A stretch of DNA of 64,000 bases from Tsukamurella sp. PLM1 (GCF_023168325.1 NZ_AP025688.1:1488001-1552000), one strand, 5' to 3'; counted from the first letter of the stretch, positions 18,191-32,197 are shown. The notes: a model not told the origin generated them from the sequence alone. Translations and numbers: made by a program.

Positions 18191-19810
18191 TCATCGGGCC
18201 CGCTGCACTCGCGATTCGGTCCAGACGGGCTCCGGCGCCTCGCGGACGGCACCGTCGGACCCGAACACGAGGAACCGGTCGAACGAGCGCGCGAACCACC
18301 GGTCGTGGGTCACCGCGAGCACGGTCCCCTCGTACGCCTCCAGCGCCTCCTGGAGAGCTTCGGCGCTCTCCAGGTCGAGGTTGTCGGTCGGCTCGTCGAG
18401 CAGCAGGGCCGTGGTACCGGCGAACTCGAGCAGCAGCACCTGGAACCGCGCCTGCTGGCCGCCGGACAGGCTCTCGAACCGCTGGTCGGCCTGGCCGTGC
18501 AATTCGTACCGCCGCAGCGCCGGCATCGACCGGGCGAGGTCGGCGGCGTGGTCGTAGCGGAGGATGTCCACCAGGGTCCGGCCGTGCAGTTCGGGGTGCG
18601 CGTGCGTCTGCGCGAAGTGGCCCGGCACCACGCGGGCGCCCAGCGTCGCGGTTCCGGTGTGCGGCACGTCCTCGCCCGCGAGCAACCGCAGGAAATGGGA
18701 CTTGCCCGAACCGTTGGAACCGAGGACCGCCACCCGCTCACCGAAGAACACCTCGAGATCGAAGGGCCGCATCAGGCCGGTCAGCTCGAGGGCCTTCGCC
18801 GTGACCGCGCGGACGCCGGTGCGGCCCCCGCGCAGCCGCATCGCGATCTCCTGCCGCCGCGGCGGCTCGGGCGGCGGGCCGGCCTCCTCGAACCGCCGCA
18901 GCCGGGTCTGCGCCGCCTGATACCGCGACGCCATACCGTCGTTGAACCTCGCCTGGTCGCGCAGTGTGAGGACCAGCTTCCGCAACTGCCGGTGCCGCTC
19001 GTCCCAGCGGCGCCGCAGCTCGTCGAACCGGGCGAAGCGTTCGTCGCGCGCGGCGTGGAACGTCGCGAATCCGCCGCCGTGCACCCACGTGTCGGAGCCG
19101 CCGGGTGCGGGCTCGACGGCGACGATCCGCGTCGCGGCCCGGGCGAGCAGTTCCCGGTCGTGGCTCACGAACAGCACCGTTTTCGGCGTCTGCCGGAGCT
19201 GGTCCTCCAACCACTCCTTGCCGGGCACGTCGAGGTAGTTGTCGGGCTCGTCGAGGAGTAGGACCTCGGCGTCGCCGCGGAGCAGCGCCTCCAGTGCGAG
19301 CCGCTTCTGCTCGCCGCCCGACAGCGAGGTCAACCCGCGCCACTGCGCCCGGTCGTACGGGACACCCAGCGCCGCGACGGTGCAGGCGTCCCACAGCGTC
19401 TCGGCCGCGTAACCGCCGGCGTCGCCCCACTCCGCCAGCGCGTTCGCGTAGCGGATCTGGTTGGCGTCGCCATCGTCGTCCATGAGCGCCATTTCCACCG
19501 CGTCCAGATCGCGCGCCGCCGCCCGCAGCCGCGCCGGCGCGACGGAGAGCAGCAGGTCGCGGACCGTGCGGTCGTCGCGGACCGAGCCGATGAACTGCGG
19601 CATGACGCCGATCCCGCCGCTCGCGTTCACCGCGCCGCCGTGCGGCTCCAGCTCGCCGGACAGCAGGCGCAACAACGTGGTCTTGCCCGCGCCGTTGCGG
19701 CCGACGAGCGCTGCGACGGCACCGTCGCCGATCCGGAACGAGACGTCGCCGAGCAGCGCCCGGCCGTCCGGCAGGTAGTACTCCACCTGCGTCGCCTCGA
19801 GATGTCCCAT
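18191..19810 (-). CDS. ABC-F family ATPase (ribosome-associated type)
   Basis: Soluble protein with two ABC ATPase domains and no membrane part, 539 residues from the ATG at 19810. First Walker A GRNGAGKTT and signature SLSGGEQKRLALEALL; Walker B VLLLDEPDNYLDV. Second Walker A GSNGSGKS, signature SLSGGQQARFQVLLLEF, Walker B ALLLDEPTDNLD. Between them is a charged helical linker (FDELRRRWDERHRQLRKLVLTLRD) of the kind that enters the ribosome E site in ABC-F proteins. Such proteins act as translation factors or protect ribosomes from antibiotics. The unusual first Walker B (DEPDN instead of DEPTN) is worth noting. It is not obviously EttA. Confidence 0.85.
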   Translation of the reverse strand: MGHLEATQVEYYLPDGRALLGDVSFRIGDGAVAALVGRNGAGKTTLLRLLSGELEPHGGAVNASGGIGVMPQFIGSVRDDRTVRDLLLSVAPARLRAAARDLDAVEMALMDDDGDANQIRYANALAEWGDAGGYAAETLWDACTVAALGVPYDRAQWRGLTSLSGGEQKRLALEALLRGDAEVLLLDEPDNYLDVPGKEWLEDQLRQTPKTVLFVSHDRELLARAATRIVAVEPAPGGSDTWVHGGGFATFHAARDERFARFDELRRRWDERHRQLRKLVLTLRDQARFNDGMASRYQAAQTRLRRFEEAGPPPEPPRRQEIAMRLRGGRTGVRAVTAKALELTGLMRPFDLEVFFGERVAVLGSNGSGKSHFLRLLAGEDVPHTGTATLGARVVPGHFAQTHAHPELHGRTLVDILRYDHAADLARSMPALRRYELHGQADQRFESLSGGQQARFQVLLLEFAGTTALLLDEPTDNLDLESAEALQEALEAYEGTVLAVTHDRWFARSFDRFLVFGSDGAVREAPEPVWTESRVQRAR

Positions 19811-19843
19811 TCGCCCCATTCTGGGGCGGACGAGGCGCGGACG

Positions 19844-21480
19844 CTAGTCGTTTTCCGCGGCGGCGGACCGGGCGGCGATGCCGTCGAGCACGGCACTGAG
19901 GGTGGCCACCCCCGCGACGGGGTTGCGTGCGCGGAGCGGTACCAGTCCAGCGGGGAGTCGACGGTGCCGCCCCACGTGCCGATCCAGGTGCTGAGGTCCC
20001 CGAAGGCGTGCGCATAGGGCAGCGCCCGATCGAAGAGCAGCGCGCGCTCGGCCGGAGCGAGCGCCCCGACGTTCGTCGCGATGAGGTACCTCCGCATGCC
20101 TGCGAGGCCGGCGGCCAGGCGGCTGCCCGACACGGTGCGGTCCGGCACCATCAGCGCGGCGGCCGCGAGGCCCAGGCCGAGGACGACGACGGCGAGCCCG
20201 TAGAGCACCGTCGTCCCGGTGAACGCGCAGCCGAGCCCCACGAGCGCGCCCACTCCGGCGACGCCGAAGGCGAGGGCGACGCGGCGCGCGCGATCACCGC
20301 CGCGGCGCCAGCCCCGCGCGGTGACCGCGTCCCGCACCGCCCGGCGGGCGACGACGAACTCGACCCGGCGTGCGCCGCCGGCGAGCTCGCCGGTGGTGGT
20401 GGATTCCGCGCCGTCGGGCAGGATCGCGTCGACGACGGCGCGCTCGGCCGAGGTCACCGCGTCGTCGAGCGGTGCCCGCCGGGAGATCTGGAAGTCGCTC
20501 GGCAGCTCCGCGATCCAGAGGTACCCACGGACGGCGAGGTCGAGCACCGTCGCCCCGATGTCCGAGGGGCGCACCTGCGCGTCGGTCAGCGCCCCGATCT
20601 GGCCGGGCAGGACGCCGTCGGGCGAGGCGAACGCGACGGCGCCGCCCGGCGCGCCCGAACCCGCCGGTACCAGCAGGTCGGCGGTGGGGCCGGCGGACCC
20701 CGCGGCGGCCACGTCGGCGCGCCGGCGCAGCATCGCGTACCCGGCGACGGCGAGGGCGACTACGACGGCCGCCGAGAGCGCGATCAGCCCGGGGGTGCTC
20801 CGGTCGGCGGGCGCGGACGGCGTCGCGGCGGTGAACCGGGCGTCCGCACGGACGGTTCCGGCGGGCAGCAGCACAGTGAACACGGCGACCCGGCCCTGCG
20901 GCAGTCCGTTCTGCCGCATGGTGACCCGACCCGTGGCGTCGGTCTCGGTCAGCGTGCACAGCCGCCGCTCGCCGGCCCGCCCGATGCCGCACAGCGGGGA
21001 ATCCGGCTGCGGGGTGGGCGAGGCGAAGCGCGCCGTCAGCGTGTCGATGTCGCTCGAGTACCCGGCGGCGAGCGGCCAGGTGAGCTGCTGGAGCTCGGGA
21101 CCGTTCTCCACGGATCCGCGCACGGTGTACTCGACCGTGGTGGTGCCGCCGGGGGCCGAGACCTGCAGCGCCCCGTCCCGGACGCCCGCCGTGCCGTTGT
21201 CGGCCCGCACGTCGGTCACGGTGTAGTGCTGGGTGCGGTTGCCCTCGACGGGCACGTCGAGGGGCAGGCGCTGCGCGACCGAGTGGCCGGACGGGGCGGT
21301 GATCACGCTCCTGACCGCGAGCGCGCCGTCCTCGCGCAGCTCCAGTGCGACGTCCACGGTGACCCCGCTCGGATCGGCGGCCACCGGCCCCGCTCCGAGC
21401 GCGCCGAGTAGTACTCCGATCGTCAACGCCAGGGCGGCCCGGGCCACGATCCGAGCACGCTTCCCCAAGCCCTCCCACAT
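19844..21480 (-). CDS. DUF2207 membrane protein (frame broken near the C-terminus)
   Basis: Membrane protein of about 545 residues. An N-terminal signal or anchor (VARAALALTIGVLLGALGAGPVAA) leads to an extracellular DUF2207 beta-rich part (VDVALELREDGALAVRSVITAP, TVEYTVRGSVENGPELQQLTW). A membrane segment follows (LIALSAAVVVALAVAGYAML), then a cytoplasmic winged-helix-like part and two further membrane segments (VGALVGLGCAF, VLYGLAVVVLGLGLAAAALMV). Near 19930 the frame changes; the other frame gives a natural end (RNPVAGVATLSAVLDGIAA, then a TAG at 19844). DUF2207 proteins have no settled function. Confidence 0.78.
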
Positions 21481-21525
21481 GTCTGGGTACAGTAACCGAC
21501 ATCAGGGGGTCAGGAGGGGAGAGGC

Positions 21526-22916
21526 GTGGGGAATCCGCAGGACCCGAGGCCGTACCGCGGCCGGCCGGTGCCGCCGGGTGGTCGGGCGCAGCCCGGTCCC
21601 GGCCCTGCCGCCTGGGCGCAGCGGGGCCGCGTCCCGGTGCCGCCGCAGGCCCGGGCGCCCCGCCCGGCTCCGGCTCGGGGAGCTCGGGGCACTACCGCAT
21701 CTCGGCGGGCGTCGGCCGTCCGACGGTGCCGCCCCGCCCGCCCGTCCAGCCCTACCGGCCGAGCTACGGACCCGCGGCACGCCCCGCCTCGGCGGCCCCC
21801 GGCGCGCCTCAGTACCGGCCCGTCCCGCCCGTTCCTCGGCCGGTGCCGCAGTACCGGCCGGTGCCGCCCCGGCCCGGACCCGCGGCTCCGCCGCGGGGCG
21901 TGCCGTACGGGCAGTGGTCGATGCCCGCGCCCGCGCCCTACCGATCGCCGGTGCCGCAGCCGGCGTGGGCGCCCGCGCCGCCCGCGGCGAAGGGCGGTGG
22001 CGCATGGATCGCGATCCTGCTCGTGACGATCGTGGTGCTGGTGGCGGTGCTCCTCGGGACCGCGGTGGTGCTGCTGCGCGCCCGCACCGGCACCGAGGCC
22101 GCGCCCCCGACCACGGGGACGACCTTCGCCGGCCCGACCAACGGCGCCCCCACCTCGGGCGGTGCGACGGGAACCGGCGGCGCGACCCCGTCGGGGACCG
22201 CCGCGCTGCAGGGCAATCCGCTGTTCGCGAACGCGAGCACCGCCCTGCCGGCGCAGGCGTGCAACGCCACCGGGTGGCCCTCCGACAGCGCGGCGGGGAC
22301 CCGGTTCTTCGCCAGCGTGTCGCCGTGTCTCGACCGCGCGTGGGAGTCGGCGATGACGGCCACGGGCCTGCGGTACCGCGAACCCACCGTGGTGGTGCCG
22401 TCGGGGACGCGGCTGAGCTCGCCGTGCGGCACCGTCGACCTGCAGGCCGAGAACGTCGCCGCGTTCTACTGCCCGTCGAACGAGACGCTGTACATGCCCC
22501 CGCAGGGGCTGCAGGTGTCGCACTACGGGAACCAGCCGGTGATCTACCTCTCGGTGTTCGCGCACGAGTACGGCCACCACGTGCAGCTGGTGTCCGGGGT
22601 CCTGGCGGCCAGCAATCGGCTCGAGCGCCAGTACGGCCGCACGTCCGACCGGGCGCTGGAACTGTCACGCCGCACGGAACTGCAGGCGCAGTGCTTCGCC
22701 GGCCTGTTCCTGAAGTCCGTGAGCGACACGGGCGGCCAGTTCACCTCGCGCGATTACCGAACCGCCTACGAGGACCAGGAGCGCGGCGATCCGCCGGGCG
22801 AGACGCGCACCCACGGCACCAGCGCCCACGCGCAGGGCTGGTGGAACACCGGCTACCAGACCAACCGGGTGGCGCGCTGCAACACCTGGGCGGCATCGTC
22901 GGGCGACGTGGCGTGA
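21526..22916 (+). CDS. Neutral zinc metallopeptidase, YpfJ/KPN_02809 type (frame broken near 21660)
   Basis: Membrane-anchored zinc protease-like protein. The N-terminal half is Pro/Arg/Tyr-rich and low in complexity, followed by a membrane segment (AWIAILLVTIVVLVAVLLGTAVVLL). The outer catalytic domain has the zinc motif HEYGHH (in LSVFAHEYGHHVQLVSG), the upstream marker FYCPSNETLYMP and a downstream ELQAQCFAG with the third ligand candidate Glu. The GTG at 21526 is the likely start; it requires one frame change near 21660 to join the section GSGSSGHYRISAGVGRPTVPP. If that correction is wrong, the ATG at 21726 would start a shorter protein. Substrate unknown. Confidence 0.78.
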
Positions 22917-22976
22917 GGCGTCGCACCCGCCGAAGCCCCGCGGAAGCGCTCGGCATCCGCTGACTAGAATCGTGGG

Positions 22977-25660
<2,684 letters not shown>

Positions 25661-25664
<4 letters not shown>

Positions 25665-27100
25665 CGGTCCCCGCGTTCGCCGCCGACCCCGACGACCTCG
25701 CCGAACTGGCGCAGGTCGAGGCGGAGCTCGACGAGCGGTGGCCCGAGACGAAGATCGAGCCGTCGCTGACGCGGATCTCGGCGCTCATGCAGCTCCTCGG
25801 CTCCCCGCAGGACGCCTACCCGTCGATCCAGGTCGCGGGCACGAACGGCAAGTCGTCGACCGCACGGATGATCGACTCGCTGCTGCTGGCGTTCTCCCGT
25901 CGGACGGGCCGGATCACCAGTCCGCACCTGCAGCTCGCCACCGAACGCATCGCGGTCGACGGTACGCCGCTCACCGCCCGGCAGTACGTGGACGTGTACC
26001 GCGAGCTCGAGCCGTACATCGAGATGGTCGATCGGCAGTCCGAGGCCGCCGACGGCCCGCGGATGAGCAAGTTCGAGGTGCTCACGGCGATGGCCTTCGC
26101 GGCGTTCGCCGAGGCCCCCGTCGACGTGGCCGTGGTCGAGGTCGGGCTGGGCGGCACGTGGGACGCCACCAACGTGGTCACCGCCGAGGTCGCCGTCATC
26201 ACCCCGATCGGGCTCGACCACGTGGAGATCCTCGGCCCCGACATCGCGACGATCGCCGGGGAGAAGGCCGGCATCGTCAAGCGCGCGCCCGAGCGTCTGA
26301 TCCCCAAGGACACCGTGATGGTCGTGGGCCGGCAGGAGCCTGCCGCCATGGACGTGCTGCTGCGGCGCGCCGTGGAGGCCGACGCGGCGGTGGCCCGCGA
26401 GGGCTCCGAGTTCATGGTGGTCGAGCGGCGGGTGGCCGTCGGCGGCCAACAGCTCACCCTCCAGGGGCTGGGCGGCGTCTACGACGAGATCTTCCTGCCG
26501 TTGCACGGCGAGCACCAGGCCAACAACGCCGCGGTCGCGCTCGCCGCGGTCGAGGCGTTCTTCGGCGCGGGCGCCGACCAGCAGCTCGACGTGGACACGG
26601 TGCGCGAGGGCTTCGCCAAGGCGGCGTCGCCCGGCCGGCTGGAGCGCGTGCGCAGCGGCCCGACGGTGCTCGTCGACGCTGCGCACAATCCGCACGGCGC
26701 GCAGGCGCTGGCGCGCACCCTCGAGACCGAGTTCGGCTTCCGCAAGCTGATCGGCGTGGTCTCGGTGCTCGCCGACAAGGACGCGATCGGCGTGCTCACC
26801 GCCCTCGAGCCCGTGCTCGACACGATCGTGGTCACCCACAACGGCTCGCCCCGCGCGCTCGAGGTGGAGCGCCTCGCGGCGATCGCCGAGGAGATCTTCG
26901 GTGAGGACCGCGTGGTCACCTCGCCCACCGTGGTCGACGCGGTCGAAACCGCCGTCGCGTTGGCCGACGAGGACGCGGACAGTGGGTTCGACACCGACCT
27001 CGAGACCGGGGCGCCCGCGTCGGGAGTCGGCGTGCTCATCACCGGCTCCGTGGTCACCGCGGGCGCTGCGCGCTCGCTGTTCGGGAAGGAACCCCAGTGA
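25661..27100 (+). CDS. folC: Folylpolyglutamate / dihydrofolate synthase
   Basis: Mur-ligase-type enzyme of 479 residues that adds glutamate to folates, and in many bacteria also makes dihydrofolate from dihydropteroate. The ATP loop is [10 protein letters not shown] (58-67). Further marks: [49 protein letters not shown] and [14 protein letters not shown]. The GTG overlaps the valS stop by four bases (GTGA), so translation is coupled, and its own stop overlaps the next gene the same way. Confidence 0.96.
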
Positions 27101-27510
27101 CTGAATCCTCCGGTGCAGCTCCGCGGTTCACGCCGCCCGCGAAGGACCCGTGGAAGAGCTTCCGCGGCATCCTGTCCGGCACGCTGATCCTCGAGATGAT
27201 CGTGATCCTGCTGGCCCTGCCCGTGGTGTTCAAGCTGTCTCCCGGGATGACATGGCTCAAGGTGGCCTACGTGCTGCTGCTGGCCGCCGCCTGTTTCGCC
27301 GGGTGCATGGTGGTCAAGAAGCCCTGGGCCATCCCCGCGTTCTGCGTGCTCCAGGTCGCCGTGATCGCCGGCTGGATCGTGCATCCCGGGATCGGCGCCG
27401 TCGGCATCGTCTTCGGCCTGGTGTGGGCGTACATCGTGTTCATCGAGCGCGACGTCCGTAGACGGATGGCGGAGGGGCGACTGCCCGGTCAGGAACCGAT
27501 TGAGGGGTAG
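27097..27510 (+). CDS. DUF4233 small membrane protein
   Basis: Protein of 137 residues with three to four hydrophobic segments (LILEMIVILLALPVVFKL, AYVLLLAAACFAGCMVV, PAFCVLQVAVIAGWIV, VGIVFGLVWAYIVF). DUF4233 genes sit between folC and ndk across mycolic-acid actinomycetes, as here; no function is known. The GTG overlaps the folC stop by four bases. Confidence 0.88.
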   Translation: MTESSGAAPRFTPPAKDPWKSFRGILSGTLILEMIVILLALPVVFKLSPGMTWLKVAYVLLLAAACFAGCMVVKKPWAIPAFCVLQVAVIAGWIVHPGIGAVGIVFGLVWAYIVFIERDVRRRMAEGRLPGQEPIEG

Positions 27511-27549
27511 CCGCGCACGGGTCCGGCGGACGGCCGTTACGCTGGTGCC

Positions 27550-27963
27550 GTGACTGAGCGGACTCTGATTCTCATCAAGCCCGACGGCGTGCGGCGCGGC
27601 CTGTCCGGGGAGATCCTGGCGCGCATCGAGCGGAAGGGCCTCACCATCGCGGCCCTGGAGCTCAAGCACGTCTCCATCGAGGTGGCCGAGGGCCACTACG
27701 CCGAGCACAAGGAGAAGCCGTTCTTCGGTTCCCTGCTCGAGTTCATCACCTCCGGCCCCGTGGTGGCCGCGGTATTGGAGGGGCCGCGTGCGATCGCGGC
27801 CTTCCGGCAGCTCGCCGGCGGCACGGACCCCGTCGAGAAGGCGACCCCGGGCACGATCCGCGGCGACTTCGGTCTCGAGACGCAGGAGAACCTGGTGCAC
27901 GGGTCGGACTCGCCCGAGTCCGCCGCGCGCGAGATCGCCCTCTGGTTCCCCGGTCTCGCCTGA
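27550..27963 (+). CDS. ndk: Nucleoside diphosphate kinase
   Basis: Enzyme of 137 residues that transfers the terminal phosphate between nucleoside triphosphates and diphosphates through a phospho-histidine. The active-site His117 is in [13 protein letters not shown], and [16 protein letters not shown] opens the protein. Length and motifs are exactly those of the family. A strong terminator follows, closing the valS-to-ndk unit. Confidence 0.97.
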   Translation: MTERTLILIKPDGVRRGLSGEILARIERKGLTIAALELKHVSIEVAEGHYAEHKEKPFFGSLLEFITSGPVVAAVLEGPRAIAAFRQLAGGTDPVEKATPGTIRGDFGLETQENLVHGSDSPESAAREIALWFPGLA

Positions 27964-27985
27964 CCTGCTTCGACCTGACGTCCTC

Positions 27986-28030
27986 CGGGCCCGCCCCGCG
28001 CGAATCGCGCGGCGCGGGCCCGATACTTTT
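27986..28030 (+). terminator. Intrinsic terminator after ndk
   Basis: An 18-base arm at 27986-28003 pairs with 28005-28022 with a single mismatch, giving a very GC-rich hairpin (core CCGCGCGA/TCGCGCGG). It is followed by ATACTTTT at 28023-28030. It lies 22 bases after the ndk stop and separates ndk from rne. Confidence 0.85.
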
Positions 28031-28275
28031 CCGCCACGGGTACCGGGTGTGGGACAATGTGTGTGGACGCACGTCGGCGCGCGCAAACCGCGCAGCACCG
28101 ACCGGCCCGGCTCGCCCGTTGAACTGCTTCGGGAGAGCGTGCGCCACGCACGAGACACGTGCAGACCTTGACAAACGTGGGGCGGTAGGAGAATTCCTTC
28201 GCCCGCACCACATGACACGCCCCGCGTGGCCGCGACGCCCTCATGTCGCGCCCGGGGGTCGGTAGGAGAAATTGA
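28031..28275 (+). promoter_or_regulatory. Promoter and long leader region of rne
   Basis: This gap holds a possible -10 box GACAAT at 28053-28058 without a clear -35. The sequence GGTAGGAGAA occurs twice, at 28185-28194 and at 28259-28268; the second copy is the ribosome binding site of rne (GTG 28276). A 17-codon open frame (ATG 28212, MTRPAWPRRPHVAP..., stop at 28263-28265) ends just before rne and could be a leader peptide, but its own spacing to the first GGTAGGAGAA is too long to be convincing. RNase E messages are autoregulated through their leader in E. coli; whether this one is cannot be read. Confidence 0.35.
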
Positions 28276-31200
28276 GTGGCCGACAACTCGTCGCCGGAAG
28301 AACAGAACATCGAAGCTCGGGAGGAGTTCCCGCAGAAGCTGCGCGTCCACGCGCTGGCGCGTCTGCTGGGGCTCACCAGCAAGGAGGTGCTCGCGCACCT
28401 CGGCGAGCTGGGCTTCGTCGCGCGGAGCGCGCACTCCAGCATCGACCGCGCCGCGGCCGAGCGCGTCCGGGATCGCATCGCCGAGCTCGCCGGTGGCGCG
28501 CCCGACACCACCGAGCCCGCTGCGGCTGACCCCACAGAGGCCGCCCCCGCGGCCAGCGAGGCCGCTGCCGCCGAGCCGGTTGCCGCCGAGCCGGCGATCG
28601 CGGCGCCCGCCCAGCTCGAGCCGGCGCCCGCCCAGCTCGAGCCGGCGCCCGCCCAGCTCGAGCAGACGCCGTCGCTGTTCTCCGCCGCGTCCGTCGCGGA
28701 GCCCGTTGCCGAGCCCGCCGCGGCGCCGACGGTCGATCCGACCGTTCCGCTGTTCCTGCAGCCCGAGCAGGTGACGCAGCCGCCGAAGCGCACGCGCAAG
28801 CCGAAGCCCGCTCCCGCCGAGGACGAGGTGCCCGCCGCCGAGGCCGCTGAGCCCCGGACCGAGGAGACCCAGGCGGCAGAGCCCGCTGCGCAGGCTCCCG
28901 CCGAGGCGGAAGCCGACGCGTCTTCCGCGGGCGGCGCACCGTCGAGCGACGAGGCCGGGGACGACGAGAACACCGGCAACCGCCGCCGTCGGCGTGGACG
29001 CCGTGGCCGCGGCCGTGGCCGTGGCGAGAACGCCGACGAGCAGGACGGCCAGGACCAGGCGGAACAGCCCGCCGCGGACGGCGACCGGGCCGCGCGGCCG
29101 ACGGACGCCGAAGCCACCGACGAGAAGTCGGACGAGGCGTCGTCGGACGATGCGGGCGAGTCGGGAGACGACGTCGAGGACGTGACCGACGGTGGCTCGC
29201 GTCGGCGTCGCCGCCGCCGGCGGCGACGCGCGGGCGCGGGGGAGGACGGTGCCGACGCCGGCTCGACCGACGACCCGCCGAACACCGTGGTGCACGAGCG
29301 GGAGGCGCGTCCCAAGTCGCGGCGCGACGAGGTGCGCGGCATCAGCGGATCGACCCGCCTCGAGGCCAAGCGCCAGCGCCGCCGCGACGGTCGCGACACC
29401 GTGCGCCGCCGCCCGCCGATCCTCACCGAGTCGGAGTTCCTGGCGCGCCGCGAGGCCGTGGACCGCGTGATGGTCGTGCGCGAGCGCACCGGCGTCGGCC
29501 CGTCGGAGGGCCAGGACGGCCACACCGTCCCGCACCCCCAGGACTACACCCAGGTCGCCGTCCTCGAGGACGGCGTGCTGGTGGAGCATTTCGTCACCTC
29601 GTCGAGCTCGGCGTCGATGGTCGGCAACATCTACCTGGGCCGCGTGCAGAACGTGCTGCCCTCGATGGAGGCGGCCTTCGTCGACATCGGCCGCGGCCGC
29701 AACGGCGTGCTGTACGCCGGCGAGGTCAACTGGGACGCCGCCGGCCTGGACGGCAACGCCCGCAAGATCGAGCAGGCCCTCAAGCCCGGTGATCAGGTGC
29801 TGGTGCAGGTGTCCAAGGACCCGGTGGGTCACAAGGGCGCCCGTCTCACCACGCAGATCTCGCTCGCGGGTCGCTTCCTCGTCTACGTGCCCGGCGGCGG
29901 CTCCGCGGGCATCTCGCGCAAGCTGCCCGACACCGAGCGCAAGCGCCTCAAGGAGATCCTCAAGGAGATCGTCCCGGCCGATGCCGGCGTGATCATCCGC
30001 ACCGCCTCCGAGGGCGTCAGCGCCGAGGAGCTCGCGGGTGACGTCGCGCGGCTGCAGGCCCAGTGGGCAGAGATCGAGGAGGCCTCCTCGCAGAAGGGCG
30101 TCAAGGCGCTCTACGAGGAGCCCGATCTCCTGGTCAAGGTTGTGCGCGATCTGTTCAACGAGGACTTCAGCAAGCTCGTCATCGAGGGCGGCCGGGCCTG
30201 GGACACCGTGGAGAAGTACGTCTCCACCGTCGCGCCCGACCTGCTGCCCCGCGTCGAGAAGTTCGAGAAGGCCCACGCCGACGCGCCGGACGTCTTCGCG
30301 ACCTACCGCATCGACGAGCAGCTCGCCAAGGCGATGGACCGCAAGGTCTGGCTGCCGTCGGGCGGCACGCTGGTCATCGACCGCACCGAGGCGATGACCG
30401 TGGTCGACGTCAACACCGGCAAGTTCACCGGCGCCGGCGGCAACCTCGAGGAGACGGTCACCCGGAACAACCTCGAGGCGGCCGAGGAGATCGTGCGGCA
30501 GATGCGCCTGCGCGACATCGGCGGCATGATCGTCGTCGACTTCATCGACATGGTCCTCGAGTCCAACCGCGACCTCGTGCTGCGCCGCCTCACCGAGGCG
30601 CTCGGCCGCGACCGCACCCGCCATCAGGTCTCCGAGGTCACGTCGCTCGGCCTGGTCCAGATGACGCGCAAGCGGATCGGCACCGGCCTCGTCGAGGCCT
30701 TCTCCACGCCGTGCCAGGCCTGCGCGGGCCGCGGCATCATCGTGCACGACGCGCCGGTGGAGTCGAACGGCGCCGAGGACTCGGGTCGCTCCGGAGACCG
30801 GTCCGAGGGCTCGGGCCGCAAGAAGCGCAAGCGTTCCAAGTCCGACGGTGCCACGCCGGCCCCGTCGGGCCAGGCACCGGCCGCGAAGGAGCCCGCCGCG
30901 CACAAGGGCGAGCACCCGATGTTCAAGGCCATGGCCGCGCACCACGACGAGGACGCCCCGGCTTCGCAGGCGGACGAGCGCGCGCGGCAGGAGCAGGCCC
31001 CGGAGCCGCAGGCCGCCGAGGCCCTGCCGCTCAGCCCCTGCCGTCGAGACGCCCGCTGTCGAGGCGTCTGCGGCCGGGGCGCCCGCGGCGCAGGAACCGG
31101 CCGCCGAGGCACCCGCTGCCGCAGCCGGTGCGGCCGAGGAGGCGCCGGCACCGTCAGCGCCCCGGAGGCGACGGGTCGCGCGCAAGGCGCCCACGACCAC

Positions 31201-31402
31201 GTCGGCGTCCGCGCAGACGATCGTCGTCGACATCGCCGCGCCGGCGCCGGAGACCACGGCCCCGAACACCGACGGTGCGGGCGCAGCGGTCGTCGAGCCC
31301 GCGCGCAAGCGGGCGCGGCGCCGGGCAGCGGCCCGGCCCGCCGGACCTGCGGCGGGCGGCGTGGAGAGTGATGGCGCGAACACTCCGAACGCATCGGTTT
31401 GA
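28276..31402 (+). CDS. rne: Ribonuclease E/G (frame broken near 31030)
   Basis: Endoribonuclease of roughly 1,040 residues which cuts mRNA and rRNA precursors. A long N-terminal extension is rich in Ala, Pro and Glu, with a basic stretch [16 protein letters not shown] and an acidic part. The catalytic core begins near residue 425: S1 domain (SMVGNIYLGRVQNVLPSMEAAFVDIGRGRNGVLY), 5'-sensor and DNase-like parts with VIDRTEAMTVVDVNTGKFTG and IVVDFIDM, then the zinc-link CQACAGRG. The C-terminal tail is again low-complexity. Near 31030 the frame changes; the second frame continues as VETPAVEASAAGAPAAQEP and ends in a natural-looking basic tail at 31402. Confidence 0.93.
28603..28665 (+). repeat. 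Three 21-base tandem repeats inside rne
   Basis: Three head-to-tail copies of a 21-base unit start at 28603, 28624 and 28645. They encode repeated APAQLEP (third copy APAQLEQ) in the disordered N-terminal extension of RNase E. The first two copies are identical; the last differs in one base. In-frame, so likely a length-variable spacer. Confidence 0.85.
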
Positions 31403-31551
31403 CCCTGGCGTCGGCGTTCCCGTAACCTGGGAAGGTCGCTTTTCCGGCGGCGCGCTCGTGCGTGCGCGGCACCGGACTACCCGCGTTGATACGAGCCGCG
31501 CACCTGGCGCGCGCTGAACTACGAGAAGTGTAAGAAGAGGTAAGCCCGAAG

Positions 31552-31863
31552 ATGGCCACGTATGCGATCGTCAAGACCGGCGGCAAGCAGTACAAGGTCG
31601 CCGTCGGCGACCTGGTGAAGGTCGAGAAGATCGACGGTGAGGTCGGCAGCAGCGTCTCGCTGCCCGTCGCTCTGGTCGTCGACGGTGCGAACCTCACCAC
31701 GGACGCCGCCGCCCTGGAGAAGATCGCCGTCACCGGCGAGGTCGTCGAGCACGTCAAGGGCCCGAAGATCCGTATCCACAAGTTCAAGAACAAGACCGGC
31801 TACCACAAGCGTCAGGGCCACCGGCAGAAGCTGACGGTCGTCAAGGTGACCGCGATCGCCTGA
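31552..31863 (+). CDS. rplU: 50S ribosomal protein L21
   Basis: Ribosomal protein of 103 residues, with the full family pattern: [37 protein letters not shown] and the C-terminal signature [20 protein letters not shown]. It lies 149 bases after rne and 46 bases before rpmA. The two make one transcription unit ending in a strong terminator. Ribosome binding site AAGAGG lies upstream of the ATG. Confidence 0.97.
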   Translation: MATYAIVKTGGKQYKVAVGDLVKVEKIDGEVGSSVSLPVALVVDGANLTTDAAALEKIAVTGEVVEHVKGPKIRIHKFKNKTGYHKRQGHRQKLTVVKVTAIA

Positions 31864-31909
31864 CCGGCGAACCGACAAACTCGAACACCCCTAGTACAGG
31901 AGTAGCCAG

Positions 31910-32173
31910 ATGGCACACAAGAAGGGCGCGTCCAGCTCGCGCAACGGTCGTGATTCCAACGCCCAGCGACTGGGCGTGAAGCGGTTCGGTGGCCAGAAGG
32001 TCAGCGCCGGCGAGATCCTGGTCCGCCAGCGCGGCACCCACTTCCACCCCGGCGTCGGCGTCGGCCGTGGCGGCGACGACACCCTGTTCGCCCTCGCGGC
32101 GGGCGCGGTGGAGTTCGGTACGAAGCGTGGCCGCAAGACGGTCAACATCGTGCCGGTCGCTGCGGAGGCCTAG
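31910..32173 (+). CDS. rpmA: 50S ribosomal protein L27
   Basis: Ribosomal protein of 87 residues: [40 protein letters not shown] and [20 protein letters not shown]. Its N-terminus reaches the peptidyl-transferase centre. It has no cleavable N-terminal extension of the Firmicutes type. An AGGAG ribosome binding site precedes the ATG. Confidence 0.97.
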   Translation: MAHKKGASSSRNGRDSNAQRLGVKRFGGQKVSAGEILVRQRGTHFHPGVGVGRGGDDTLFALAAGAVEFGTKRGRKTVNIVPVAAEA

Positions 32174-32197
32174 TCCGCAGCACAGCACACGAGTTTT

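Noticed and set aside
26479-31383. A 1,634-codon open frame on the minus strand opposite folC, ndk and rne
   Set aside because: It is antisense to clearly real genes, is Arg/Gly/Leu-rich and has no recognisable domain. Long antisense frames are expected at this GC content.
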